From the NCBI GenBank assembly GCA_028023455.1, contig JAQFVV010006504.1, forward strand, positions 682,001 through 746,000: 64,000 nucleotides of DNA, read 5' to 3'. Made by a program: the position numbers and the translations under genes. The DNA comes from Epiperipatus broadwayi (lineage: Eukaryota; Onychophora; Udeonychophora; Euonychophora; Peripatidae). Below, one piece after another: positions 39,994 through 51,024 of the stretch; the first letter of the stretch is position 1; each line of letters begins with the position of its first letter. The notes beneath the pieces are model-generated. The model searched no databases. It had not been told where the DNA came from and saw only the letters and a list, made by a program, of their open reading frames with translations.

Positions 39994-40482
39994 TCATTTC
40001 TTCATAAATTCTCCAGTCTCGGTAAAAATTTTATTGGTCAATTGCTGCTTTTTTCTACCAGCTATCTTTGTTGCAGTTTTTAAAAGTATATCAGTTATTT
40101 TCATATTAATGTCATTTAAGTCTGAATCATGTTCAAAATCAACTAATACTTGAAACTGATTTGTAAGTTTTAATTTAAATTCATTAGAATGTTTCTGAAG
40201 ATTATGAATATCTACTGTAAATATTGCTTTTCTTAATAATTTTTGTCTCTGTAATAATGCATTAACATGTATCTTACATCTTACTAATCGAAGATCACAA
40301 CCTGTGTTAAATTTATTAAAAACATTACAATCTTGAAATATGTATTTTCTGTTAGTCAAAATATAATCCAATTCTGCTGTACCTTCATTTGGATGCTTCC
40401 ATGTCCATTTCCTTTTAACATTTTTCTCAAAAAAAGAATTTATAATATAAAGTGTTTCTTTTTCTGCAAACTCCACAAGCAT
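39994..40482 (-). pseudogene. RTE endonuclease C-terminal part and linker
   Basis: A 162-residue open segment: KRKWTWKHPNEGTAELDYIL (residues about 24-43) is the conserved TW..P.G...LDYI block, and GCDLRLVRCKI occupies the position of the S-D-H catalytic block, with the usual His replaced (D-L-R). The rest is the Lys-rich linker to the RT. It ends with a stop just before the next open segment at 39987. Confidence 0.85.
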
Positions 40483-40828
40483 ATGTCCTCTCTCATTTCT
40501 GTTATCATAATCAAAATTACCTACACCCCTTCATCTTTCATTTGTTTACCAATTCTAGCATTAAAGTCACCCATAACCATTTTAAAATGTTGTTTACTCT
40601 GATCAAAAGTCTTTTGTACATCCATATAAAAATCTTCTACTACTTCATTACTATGAGAACTTGTTGGGGCTTAAATCTGAATTATCTGCATTTGGTATCT
40701 GCTATTAATTTCTATAACTAATCTTACTACTCTGTCTGATACACCACCAATCTCCACAATGTTATTCTTAATATTTTATTTATAATGAATCCTATTCCAC
40801 TTATATTTCCTATATTTGTGTCATTATA

Positions 40829-41047
40829 TTAGAATATATGTCCAATTTTTAAATCAATTGTTTTTTTTTCATCTTTTCTTCTAACTTCATAAAGTCCAAT
40901 AATGTCCCATTTAATATAAGACAATTCTTCTAACTCATGCAATCTTCTTTCACTTGAAAGTGATCTGCAGTTGTAAGTATCTAAATAAAAAGTCATCATC
41001 AAATGCCAGCCTGAGTCTGCAATCAATGGATTCTTAGCATCCTCCAC
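40829..41047 (-). pseudogene. RTE endonuclease, N-terminal part
   Basis: After a leader, the open frame reads TYNCRSLSSERRLHELEELS followed by YIKWDIIGLYEVRRKDEK. This matches the start of APE-type endonucleases of RTE elements (N-x-R-[ST]-L ... W-D-[IV]-[IL]-G-L-x-E-x-R), including the metal-binding Asn and Glu. The frame breaks at 40829. The middle of the domain, 40828-40483, is recognisable only in pieces. Confidence 0.8.
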
Positions 41048-41375
41048 CTTCGGCCACCAACCACTGGCTTAGTTGGTGACTTTACAGCCTCAGAATAAGG
41101 GTCATGATTTATTTTTGTCTGTCATGATTGTATATATTTGGAAAAATATTCTTAAACTCAGAGGCAAAAAGCCAATAAACTCACCATGCTGGCTAATGTG
41201 TGTTGGTGAGCAGCCCATCCATGTTTGTATACTATATGAATAATCACATAGTAATAACAGCTGCAACAACAAGAACATATGGAGTGGACATTAGGAATTT
41301 GCCCTCCTCCGTTTCTTTAAGGTCTCCAAGAGGAATCAAAGGGTCTCCTTTCAGTTAATAGCAAGTCTTTTCTGC

Positions 41376-41377
41376 AG

Positions 41378-41418
<41 letters not shown>
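41376..41418. repeat. (AT)n(GT)n microsatellite
   Basis: AT dinucleotides pass into GT dinucleotides at the inferred 5' edge of the RTE copy. Confidence 0.9.
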
Positions 41419-44260
41419 CCTATGAAGCTAATAATCTGAATAAATGGATTATAGTTGCGAGAGTCAGTCATATTTAGGATTACATCCACCTTGTATTAAA
41501 AGTTAATCATTTACTTTATGGCAAGTGTGCTTCATCATATAATCATGTTAGTATTATGATGTGTAATTAAAAGGTTAATGTTTTAAAATTAGTCAAATAA
41601 AGCTCAGACAATTTGCAAATAACTACAAGTATTTCCAACATATTTGAACTAAAAGTTAAAAGATAAAGGAGAAATAATTTGCTTAGGCAATTATTATCAT
41701 TAAATTATAATTAATTTAAAAAAATGCCTTAAATTTATGTGATATAGTTCGTAATGTAAGCTTGATTAAGGAAAAGAAACATTATATCTTGTCTGACAAT
41801 TAAGATATTTGTAAATAAACTATTGTTTGCTACCTGTTTAAATAGAGTATTAACTTCTATATATGTAATCTTGTCTTGTCTGCATATTAATTTCATATCC
41901 ATTTCATCAGGAGTAGTTTATGTTCAATGTGATTTGACCAGATACTGCTAATAGTATTGTGTATTAGTCTACATTATTGCATAATAAAGAAAATATTTTG
42001 AATTTTATTAAAATAATTAAATAAAAAAAATATGTGCCCGCAAATTTCCCGATGTTTAATGCCGAATCAATTATGTTAACTTTAAATATATAAATTGAAC
42101 CTTGCAATATATATAATACAATAAAAATACAATTTTTTCCAACATTATATTAATTTTCGATCTAATGAAATTCAATACTTCTTTTGATACTAGTTATTCT
42201 TAGCCAGTGTAAAATGTTTATTTGCATTAGGTATTCTAGATGTATACAGATATTAACTGATCCTGTAAGTTGGCTCACAAGATAAAATCTATTATAATCC
42301 AGATATAAATTCTGCCTAGTTTAAAAAGAACGCGCTCATAATAATTTGATTCATAATGCTATAATATTTACCAAAATATTTGTTAATTTGTATTGAATAA
42401 ACGACATTACAAACAAAAACTTTTTCCTGATTTTTTTAAAATTTAAATTCTAGTCTATCTTTTTAATGTTATACGAGTCATTATTTATTTATTCAATTAC
42501 ATAAGTATTTTAGAGTTTTTTCTTATAAAATACTATCTTTAAATAATTATAAATAAAAATAAAATGAATTCAACCTATGAGTTTGTAGTGATTTCAATTT
42601 TTTTTTTTCGATAACGATAAATATTTATATTATTAATAAAATACTACTTCAATTTGAAGAATTGCTGTCTTTTTGAAGCAATGACGTGTCCCTGACATAT
42701 TTATCTGCAATGCTAAAAATATTATTAAAAGTATGATGAATCCGTTTTAATTATTTATTACTTTTCAATATTAAGTGGTGAAAGTTATTCTCTTGAGTAA
42801 CTTTTATACTTGTCAATATTTTATGTTTTAAAATGGACAAATATAATAACTTTCTACTTTTCAAATAAAATCCCACATATTTGATTTTCGAATAATATTT
42901 AAATAATTTTTGGTCACATGCTTATATTTTATTATGTCAATTTATTTTTCCTTGTATGAATATTGTTACCATTGGAATTTATTATACTAATTGCCATTTG
43001 ATGATGATTATGTAAAACTTCAATCTATAATTTTGTAAACTATTAATAATTAAGATAAATGCTTAAATAGAATATTCATAATTCATTATTGTCTTATAAT
43101 GCTAGGCTCACTGTGATATTAAATATCATAGATTAAATAAACTGCAATTAATCTATGTAATTAATCTAAAATATATGAATTAGATTCTCTAATTTTCTCA
43201 GCAATTTAATTTAGCAAATAAGGTATCATAAAAATATACATAAAGTCTATAATTATCATATTGCATACATTGATGACAAAGTTGATTGTTAAAAAAATCT
43301 AATTAAATTCTGAATAGTATATGGATATATGTAACGTATGTTAATTATCAACTACACATGATATATAAAACAAAATACTTGTATGTCTATACTAAAAATG
43401 AAATTACTTTAATTTAAAAATATGAAGTAGAGAAAAATACATTAGCAGTTTCTAATGTTAGATCTCTATTACTTTAGCCATGGCAAGAAAAGAAAACCAA
43501 CTAGTCAGAATTTAATATCTATAATATAATTTCATAAAATATTTTAAAAAATTCATAATTACATCAAATTTCCTATTTGCTGCATAGTATGTTCTAAAAG
43601 CAAAAATTAGCAATTCTTTACTAAAAGTTTATTTTCAGTAGTAAATGTAACAAAAAAATATGTCAATTTGTTATGATTTTAGGAGAAATTTAAAAAGAAA
43701 AACTATATTATCAGAACTTAATATTCATAATCTATTTTTGTAAGGAGATTAGAATAATTCTTCAATTGTATGAAATTCTCAATGGCTATTAACTTTCCAA
43801 AAGCAAAAAATTTACAAATGTATACATAATTTTAATTTACATTAATAAATGAAATAGATACAATATGTTGGATGCTTTCTAATGTTGGACTTCTGCATTA
43901 TCACATCAATTGAAAGCAAAATAAAGTAATATATGGCCAGAAAAAAAGTTATATTATTTTCAAGTTATGCAAAATTCCCAATTTGCTATATTGTAATGCT
44001 GCATAAAACCAGGATTAGGATGTCTCCCAAGTAAATTTTATACTATTATATAAATTGAATATGCAAGTAGTCAGACGTCTATTATATATTTAGATCAAAT
44101 TGGATTTAAGGTATTAACTCAGAAGTGACACTTGATATGAAAATGTAACTTCAGTAGGTATTAATACTTCATCAATTACTTTTGATCATAATAGATAGTG
44201 TAATTATGGTTTTAAATTTGATAATAGAGATGTGAACATTATTCAAATTGAAAGATGTAA
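41419..44260. other. AT-rich DNA, no gene seen
   Basis: No coding, RNA or repeat feature recognised. Confidence 0.5.
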
Positions 44261-44269
44261 TGAGAAATG

Positions 44270-44540
44270 AAAAATTAAGAAAGTAATGATAATATCTAAA
44301 AATGAAAATGGTTTAATGAATAGACAATCAGCTAATATAAAGGTAACAGAATTATGGAAAATTTGAATGAATTGAATAACTGGTAATATAAGTTTTTATT
44401 TTGTATAGATATGTACTAATTAATGGTTGATAAAGATTGCCAGTGATACAATCGAAAGTACTTCCAGTAAAGTATATATTTTATTTAAAATTTAAATACT
44501 GTGTTGAATAGATTTGTTTGAATTATATATATATATATTG
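44270..44540 (+). mobile_element. Penelope-like element 3' fragment
   Basis: The stretch with AGGTAACAGAATTATGGAAA, TTTGAATGAATTGAATAACTGG and later GATAAAGATTGCC...ATCGAAAGTACTTCC parallels the end of the Penelope-like element at 50.49-50.66 kb, read on its coding strand (GTTAACAGAATTATGGGAAA, GATAAAGACTAC, GAAAGTACTTC). It runs into a (TA)n at 44526. Only the last codons and the 3' UTR are represented. Confidence 0.6.
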
Positions 44541-44689
44541 TATATGAATTAAATGAATTATGTCCTGTACATGAGGGGTCAGATTGACCTTAGGTTAACA
44601 TGGGTGTGACAAGAATCTCAGCCTCAGGGTGGCCTTTGAGCGTTCCATCATCAGATTTTCAATTGGATGGATGGTTGAAGAGTTGGAGT
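44541..44689. other. Linker, slightly GC-richer, unrecognised
   Basis: TGACCTTAGG...TCAGCCTCAGGGTGGCC; no match within the window apart from its right edge. Confidence 0.3.
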
Positions 44690-44930
44690 GTGGAATAGAT
44701 TGAAGCCTGTCCATTAAAGTATAAGGTTTTGCTATCTTAATATATATCTGAGCACTTCTAGCATATATATATAGAGATGATAATCTGGACCAACTGATGA
44801 TTGCTGGTTTAGCATGAAATATGTATATTGGTGATTATTTATCTTTTCAACATATATGTGTTTGGGTGTATCAGTGTATGAGATAGTGTGGAGAGTGGTG
44901 GATCATGTGAAAGTCTGTGCTCATATATCC
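44690..44930 (+). mobile_element. SINE-like unit S1
   Basis: It carries GGAATAGATTGAAGCCTGTC, CTATCTTAATAT, ACCAACTGATGATTGCTGGT, TTAGCATGAAATATGTATAT and a GAAAGTCTG end, in the same order as the units at 45.2-46.4 kb. The tRNA-like part is degraded at the B box (GTGCTCAT). Confidence 0.6.
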
Positions 44931-44950
44931 TATATATATATATATATATA

Positions 44951-45143
44951 TATTCAAATCACCCTCCCAAATATTATAATTTTTCAGCAACCCCTCTTTG
45001 AATAAGTATAATGACTTCAAACAGTACAACTCAATAGCTCTTGAATCATATATTGCAGTGATATTATATATTGAAATACAGACTTATTCAAACAAAGAGC
45101 ATAAAATTGAATTAACAAACATTTAACTTATGAATGAAATACA
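44951..45143. repeat. Interspersed unit A, copy 1
   Basis: TTCAAATCACCCTCCCAAAT ... CTCTTGAATCATATATTGCA ... CTTATTCAAACAAAGAGCAT. The same order recurs directly at 45683-45862 and inverted at 46487-46665. Confidence 0.65.
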
Positions 45144-45181
45144 TTGTGCAGGCTCAAACCTGCATTTATATGTGTAATATA

Positions 45182-45562
45182 TGCAGGATTCGAACTCAGA
45201 CTTTCAAATGACCTGATACTCTCAGTGCCATCTCATATTGCTGACCCACCTGATCATACACATGTTGAAAAGATAAATAATCACCAATATACGTCTTTCA
45301 TGCTAAACCAGCAATCATCAGTTGGTCTAGATTACTATCCTCACACATATATATATAATCAGTGCTCAGCTTTATATTAAGATAGCCAATCTCCATACTT
45401 TAATGGACAGGCTTCAAACTATTCCAACTCACAACTCTGGTTTAGCATGAAATACATATATTGGTGATTATTTATCTTTTCAACATGTGTGTGATCAGGT
45501 GGGTCAGCAATATGAGATGGCACTGAGAGTAGTGGGTCATGTGTCAGTCTGAGTTTGAATAT
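45182..45562. mobile_element. Mirrored SINE-like pair S2(-)/S3(+)
   Basis: S2, read on the minus strand (45435-45182), runs GGAATAGTTTGAAGCCTGTC, CTATCTTAATATAAAGCTGA, ACCAACTGATGATTGCTGGT, ATCAGGTGGGTCAGCAATAT and ends in GAGTTCGAATCCTGC, a good tRNA B box (GWTCRANNC). S3 on the plus strand (45438-45562) starts inside the unit at TGGTTTAGCATGAAATAC and repeats the rest. Together they form a palindrome with a 160-bp loop. The B box and an upstream TGGCACTGAGAGT (A-box-like) suggest tRNA ancestry. No ORF. Confidence 0.65.
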
Positions 45563-45682
45563 TGCTTATGAATAGAAATAAAGACTACAACATTAGCTAT
45601 TTTAAACTTTGCTATCTCCTAATGTAAATATAAAAGGAAATATTCCAGTGTGTAGCACTAGCTAAAAATTTTAAATACTAAC

Positions 45683-45862
45683 TGTTCAAATCATCCTTCA
45701 AAGTGTTATGTTTTTTTAGCAATGCCTTTATGAATAAATATATAGTCTGAGCTTTAAACAGTATGAATATAAAGAATATCTCTTGAATCATATGCTACTG
45801 TGATGTTATATATTAAAATACAGTCTTATTCAAAGAAAGAACATGAAATAAATTAGCAATGA
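45683..45862. repeat. Interspersed unit A, copy 2 (direct)
   Basis: Parallels 44951-45143 phrase by phrase (GTTCAAATCATCCTTCAAAG ... CTCTTGAATCATATGCTACTG ... CAGTCTTATTCAAAGAAAGA). Confidence 0.65.
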
Positions 45863-45982
45863 TCATACACTGCTAGTAAACAAACATGTTTAACTCTTAC
45901 AAATACAAAGAAAGACTACAACTTTAATCATTTTAAACTTTGTTATCACCTAATATAACAAAATATTTTACTCCATATCATT

Positions 45983-46411
45983 AGTGCCATCTCATATTGC
46001 TGACCCACCTGATCACACACATGTTGAAAAGATAAATAATCACCAATATCCGTCTTTCATGCTAAACCAGCAATTATCAGTTGGTCTAGATTACTATCCT
46101 CACACATATATATATATAATCAGTGCTCAGCTTTATATTAAGATAGCCAATCTTTATACTTTAATGGACAGGCTTCAAACTATCCAACTAACAACTCAAA
46201 GCATAAAGATTGGCTATCTTAATATAAAGCTGAGTACTGATTATATATATGTGTGAGAATAGTAATATAGACCAACTGATGATTTCTGGTTTAGCATGAA
46301 ATATGTATATTGGTGATTATTTATCTTTTCAACATGTGTGTGATCAGGTGGGTCAGCAATATGTGATGGCACTGAGAGTGGCGGCCTGTGAAAGTCTGAG
46401 TTCAAACCCCA
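45983..46411. mobile_element. Mirrored SINE-like pair S4(-)/S5(+)
   Basis: S4 (minus, 46195-45983) and S5 (plus, 46199-46411) meet almost directly at AACTCAAAGCATAAAG. They share the CTATCTTAATATAAAGCTGA, ATTATATATATGTGTGAG and GATCAGGTGGGTCAGCAATA blocks. S5 ends GAAAGTCTGAGTTCAAACCCC, again B-box-like. The arrangement is an almost perfect palindrome with arms over 190 bp. Confidence 0.7.
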
Positions 46412-46486
46412 TATATATTACATATATAAATGCAGGTTTAAACCTGTACAATGTATCCATATCATTACCTAAAAATTCAAATACAA

Positions 46487-46690
46487 AATGTTCAAATCAA
46501 TTTATGATAATTGGTGATTTGTTTGTTTTGAATAAATCTGTATTTCAATATATATCATACTGCATATGATTCAAGAGATATTTAGTTGTGCTATTTGAAG
46601 TTCAGACTTTATACTTATTCACAGAAGGTATTGTTGAAAAAAACATAATGTTTAGGAGGATGTTTTCAACAGTTTGTATGTGAATTTTTA
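46487..46690. repeat. Interspersed unit A, copy 3 (inverted)
   Basis: Its reverse complement contains AGTATAAAGTCTGAACTTCA, CTCTTGAATCATATGCAGTA and TTGAAATACAGATTTATTCA, matching unit A copies 1 and 2. Confidence 0.6.
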
Positions 46691-46699
46691 GCTTGTGAT

Positions 46700-47497
46700 A
46701 TGCACTGAAATATATATATAATTTTTAACAGATGTTATTGTTATTGATTGCAATTTTTCTAAAATGAAATAGATATTTTCCTGTTCTTAAATATACATAT
46801 ATATGCATAATTATTCGCTAACTATATATTTATTATTTATCTCTGTTATTTAAATTATAATAATTAATATATCTGAAAAATATTAATAATGTAGATAAAA
46901 ACTGTGTATAACAAATAAATATTCATAACAGTTTTTATGATTGGCACTTATATTTAACATATATAGAGAATAATATTAACAAATATAACTATATATAGAG
47001 AGAATAATATTCTATAAAAAAAAATCTATTTCTAACATATTATGTGAACGTTTATTTTATTAAGATTATTTATCAATGACCTAAAAGTTTTATAACTAAC
47101 ATATTAGTAAAATAAATTAAATTACTTACACACAAATAATTTATAACATAATGAATAATAATTATTCTTTCTATGATTGCATTTTTAAGGAAATCCTTAA
47201 AAACTATTTAAATTTAGTTCAAAGTCAATATATAAAAAGTTTAAAAATAATTCCAATATGAAAAGTTCTCTTTCCTTGATTTATTTTGGTCTTTAATTTG
47301 TCAGAGAATTTAATGAATAATTATTTAATTTGATTCTAGATTAAACTATTTAATTTTAAATTCAATTATTTCACAGTCTGCAGATTCGTTATTATTAGGA
47401 AATGCTTTGATATTAATTTCAATCTTGTTATTTTTTTAATACCTGGATGGTCGAACAATAGTATTCTAAATGTTTAATAAGATTATTTTATATTTAC
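46700..47497. other. AT-rich DNA, no gene seen
   Basis: Short (TA)n runs only. Confidence 0.5.
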
Positions 47498-47510
47498 TTT
47501 ATATGGTTTG

Positions 47511-47665
47511 CTGAGGCTATAACCTCGAGAATATGCATGTAAAATGCGATAGTAGGGACCTCTACAGGTGTTTAACCACAAGCTTATGCTATGGAAGAGG
47601 TTAAACACGTGTAGAGGTCCCTACTATCGCATTTTACATGCATATTCTCGAGGTTATAGCCTCAG
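47511..47665. repeat. Near-perfect hairpin, 67-bp arms, 21-nt loop
   Basis: The left arm (47511-47577) and inverted right arm (47599-47665) differ at one of 67 positions. The arm starts CTGAGGCTATAACCTCGAGA and contains ATGCGATAGTAGGGACCTCT, unusually GC-rich for this window. The loop is ACAAGCTTATGCTATGGAAGA (47578-47598). The 13-mer TTTATATGGTTTG occurs at 47498-47510, directly left of the hairpin, and again at 47703-47715, 38 bp right of it, and might be a target duplication. Coding readings across it are mirror artefacts. Confidence 0.93.
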
Positions 47666-47715
47666 TAAATGTTACTTACTTAATCAATGTGCGTTTAATA
47701 AATTTATATGGTTTG

Positions 47716-48420
47716 ACGATTTAAATTTAGATCCAGGAAAAAACTTCAAAACTTATCAGACTATTTTTTATATCTGATCCACACTATAAATGAACATGAA
47801 TTACTTAAATGAGTTGAGAATTTTCGTCTCTGAAATCAGTTGATTTACAATTATAACTCCTGATATTTTAGTATTTACATTTTCATGCAGAGGAGATGTT
47901 TTTCTCAATGAGACATAAGATTCAAAGCTAAAAATAGAAAAACGAATTAAGGAGTGTTGCTATATCTATAAATGTTACTTCTAGCTAATTTATTAATAAA
48001 AGAAAATCCACAAGCTAATCTGGAATGAAAATTTACATAAAATGCTCTCAAATAATCATTGATTACTCAAGTTCATTATAGATGGAACCAGAGTAAAAAG
48101 CTTTTATTTTACTGTTTCTATAATACTATAGTATTTCTTTATTGCTTTTAGAGTAGAAATGAAATATTCCTAAGATGAATTAAGATCTGAGCTAAATGAA
48201 AACAACTGAAATACAATTGGCGATTGTTCACAATTTTCTCCACTGGTTGTAAACATTATAATTAAAATATAAGAATAATAAGTTGTGATTTAAAATATAA
48301 ATTTTTCATAAGAAAATTTATTTAATGAGATTAGCAATTAAGAAATAATGTTGATAATGCTGGATTTTTAATATATATATATATATGTTTTTTAAATCAA
48401 AATATTTTTTTTTCTTTTTT
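47716..48420. other. AT-rich DNA, no gene seen
   Basis: Nothing recognised apart from a (TA)n at 48371-48386. Confidence 0.5.
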
Positions 48421-48791
48421 AAATAATATATATATATTGTAACGATATATAAATATGTCGTTACATTTATTTAAAATAAAAACTTAAAAGTTCGCAAATA
48501 AAAGTAAAAAACTAAACGCTAAAATTAAAATATTGTTAAACGTATATACATTCGCACAGAGGCCAAACTTTAAAAATTTTTTTTTAAAAAAAAAAACAAA
48601 TAAGTATTTGAACGTACTTTTTTTATAAAAAAGTACAAGATTTAAAAATAAAAACAGGTATTAATTAATGCAATCTGTGAATGGAAATGATTGTTTATAA
48701 ATTGTTTGAAAAGCAAGCTAGCTTTGGGCTGTTGTATAATTAAAATGATCTGATGAAAGATAGATAAGAAAATAAAAAGAAATTAGCTTGA

Positions 48792-48884
48792 CCAATGGAA
48801 GCACCAAGCCTCAGCCCGGACCCGAACGAAAATTTGGATTAGTGACGTCTTTGTTCATTCAATCTGGAGATTTACTATAAAAAG
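48792..48884 (+). promoter_or_regulatory. CCAAT / CRE-half / TATA promoter-like cluster
   Basis: CCAAT at 48792-48796, TGACGTC at 48843-48849 and TATAAAAAG at 48876-48884, followed about 130 nt later by an ATG (49017). Spacing is that of a polymerase II core promoter. The CCAAT-TATA order is preserved in the other copy. Confidence 0.5.
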
Positions 48885-49016
48885 AGAAATATTGAGTTCC
48901 AGACAGTTTTTTCGGACTTGATTTGATGAGAACGGTAGGACGCACTTGCCGTTCTCTCTCATTTTTTTTCTTTGTTTTAAAAAAAATATATGAAATGAAA
49001 AGACTGTGATACAAGA

Positions 49017-49202
49017 ATGGAACCAGCTAATGCTACCTCCAGAATATTATCTTCCAATGGAGATGTCACGGGAATTAAAAACAGGAATCTGGACTCTTCT
49101 ACTGTAAGCTATACTGACATGAACTCTAAATTTAAAAATAACCAAGAACTTTCGTTCAAGCTTATGAACTTCTATCTGACTTTTAAGTTTAAAATCAATT
49201 AA
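49017..49202 (+). CDS. Short unrecognised ORF downstream of the promoter cluster
   Basis: 61 codons, MEPANATSRILSSNGDVTGI at the N-terminus, polar and Ser/Asn-rich, ending in a Phe/Lys-rich tail that looks like AT-rich read-through. The first ~40 codons have less biased composition than random open frames nearby. No domain, membrane segment or signal peptide is evident, and the homologous position of the other copy does not keep the reading. ACTGTAAGC at about 49101 might be a splice donor. Could be the start of an element protein or chance. Confidence 0.2.
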   Translation: MEPANATSRILSSNGDVTGIKNRNLDSSTVSYTDMNSKFKNNQELSFKLMNFYLTFKFKIN

Positions 49203-50639
49203 TATTGTTTAATTTTATATGTTTTCCGATTGATAAAAATCATTTCCATTTTTTTTTCTCTCTTATTGTATAAATTATTTGTTGTTTAAATTTTAAATGA
49301 TGAAATTTAGGTTGGGAATAGACATTGCATAGATTCGTTAGCGGTTGATAATGTTGTGGTTTTCACATTCGATTAGAATATATGTCAACGATATCACTGC
49401 AAGCATCTTACAATGAATGCTAATGGGATTTGTATATTCCCTATGCAAGTGACGTTTATTGAGGACTTTGTATTTTGATTTGTTGTGTTGAATTTGGAAT
49501 GTTTTTGACCGTGGAATCTGTGCAGCTGATCTGTACTCAACATTTTAAAACAAATTTTATAAAATGCATTTGTGTGAACATATTTAAATGTTAAATTTAA
49601 GTCGATCGTGAATGGCTATATAGATTTGTAAAGTTATATTAGGGGAGGGTAATCTTGGGTTATTCATTTCGTAGTTGAATTGGTTCAATGGATTGGATAT
49701 ATTTGTGTAATTGTAGATGTAGTATAAGGTCTGCTACGGGCAGGATTATAGATATAAGCCACACACCCTCTGTTTGCCTATGGATAGGTTTATAAGTCAA
49801 CAGAAGACCGCAGTCCATTCCTATGGAGTTTTTTGTTTATTGTTCTACTTGCCAACAGATGTCACATTCCTGTTGGTGGAGAGTCAATGTCTTCTCTATT
49901 TCTACTTATTGTTCAGATGTACTTTCCTGACAGTATAGTATTTTGTGTTGTTGTATCATGCTACATTGAATACATGAATGTATCAGATGGATTGGTGCCA
50001 GTTTGGTTGTGAATTTTGTTGCCTAAGGTTAAATCAGGGAAGAATATTTTCTTTTCAAATGCAAATCTATGTAGTCTATTTATACTTGACCACCTAAATA
50101 AAATATTAAACTCATTGAAATTTATGTAAATGTACAATTAAAGAGTAATATAAAAATCGAAAAATGTTAAACCTATTCCTTGAATTTAGAATGATTTTAT
50201 ATGTGCATAAATAAATATTTTTATGTGTTAATTTCTGGCAGTGGCTTTTATTTATTTATATTTAAGATATAAACTAAGATATAGATTTTTATCTCTGCGT
50301 CTCCGCTGAGCTAGTGACTAGGGCTAACGATCAGAATATTTAAATAAAGTGGAATCTTAACAGCGTGTATCTGCCTACTTTATAAATTTTTCTAGGCTCA
50401 AATGCCTAGATGGCGCTCTGGTAGTTGCAGATATTGTTATTGCAGTTAGATTCGATCTTCACTTTCATTTCGATAGTTATAATATATATATACAAATCAA
50501 TACATATATATATCAAAATTCAGTAAAATTTAAATAAATTATATTATTTTTAGAAGTACTTTCAATTAAACATTTTGTAGTCTTTATCAACTATATAACA
50601 TTGAATAATCAAAATGAGACAACCTTCAACATTACCCAT

Positions 50640-51020
50640 AGTTCAATTCAGATTTCCCATAATTCTGTTAACATTTGATGACTGGCAATTCATTAACATT
50701 TGACAATTTCTTGAAATCAACATAGCCTCTTTTATTTTACATTTATTATGACAACGTTCAATTAGAATAATTTTCATATTTTTATAATCAAATTTAAATC
50801 CATATTGACAAGATTTATTATGAGCAAATATAACAGATGATGAAGATTTATTTACCTCTATTGTTTCTCTTTTTGAATTCTATTATATATAAGCATATGC
50901 TCTTTTATTTTTTTCTCAAATGTACACTTAGTTTCACCAACATATTGTAAGCCACAACCACATATCAATTTATATATAATACAATTTTGATTAAACTTTG
51001 AATTTTGAATTTTAAAATTA
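50640..51020 (-). pseudogene. GIY-YIG endonuclease of the Penelope-like element
   Basis: The minus strand reads CIIYKLICGCGLQYVGETKC then FEKKIKEH. IY and YVG are the two halves of the GIY-YIG signature, separated by a C-x-C-G element as in Penelope-like proteins. After a frameshift near 50865 the other frame gives SSSVIFAHNKSCQYGFKFDY and ERCHNKCKIKEAMLISRN, which contains the conserved Glu-Ala (E at the metal-binding position). This domain nicks DNA during insertion. The frame from 51061 to 51022 comes from the inserted MITE, not from the element. Confidence 0.85.
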
Positions 51021-51024
51021 TTAA

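Larger units (their letters stand above)
38188..41375 (-). mobile_element. RTE-type LINE, near full-length copy 2 (decayed)
   Basis: About 3.2 kb, the usual RTE length, bounded by (TA)n on both sides. Minus-strand order: probable 5' UTR (41375-41050), apurinic endonuclease (41047 to about 39994, broken), reverse transcriptase (39987-38900), and C-terminal region (38632-38200). It parallels copy 1 throughout their shared part in the same orientation, with 3' ends 5.2 kb apart. RTE elements encode one endonuclease-RT protein and insert by target-primed reverse transcription. At least five frame breaks make this copy inactive. Confidence 0.9.
48436..50485 (+). mobile_element. ~2-kb promoter-bearing repeat, plus-strand copy
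   Basis: It begins ATTGTAACGATATATAAATA then TGTCGTTACATTTATTT after a (TA)n, and ends ATGCCTAGATGGCGCTCTGG...AGTTATAATATATATATA. Both ends and an interior block match the inverted copy at 20455-22662. The palindromic TGTAACGA...TCGTTACA start resembles LTR termini (TG...CA), and the two ends can be aligned as rough inverted repeats (TATATATATT[GA]TAAC). A CCAAT box, a TGACGTC site and TATAAAAAG precede a short ORF at 49017. About 1.3 kb after the ORF shows no coding potential. It may be a nonautonomous LTR-type or other repeat; I cannot assign a class. It abuts the Penelope-like element tail-to-tail at 50485. Confidence 0.6.

Noticed and set aside
47568-47777. 69-residue open frame
   Set aside because: Starts in the left arm and runs through the 67-bp-arm hairpin, a mirror artefact.
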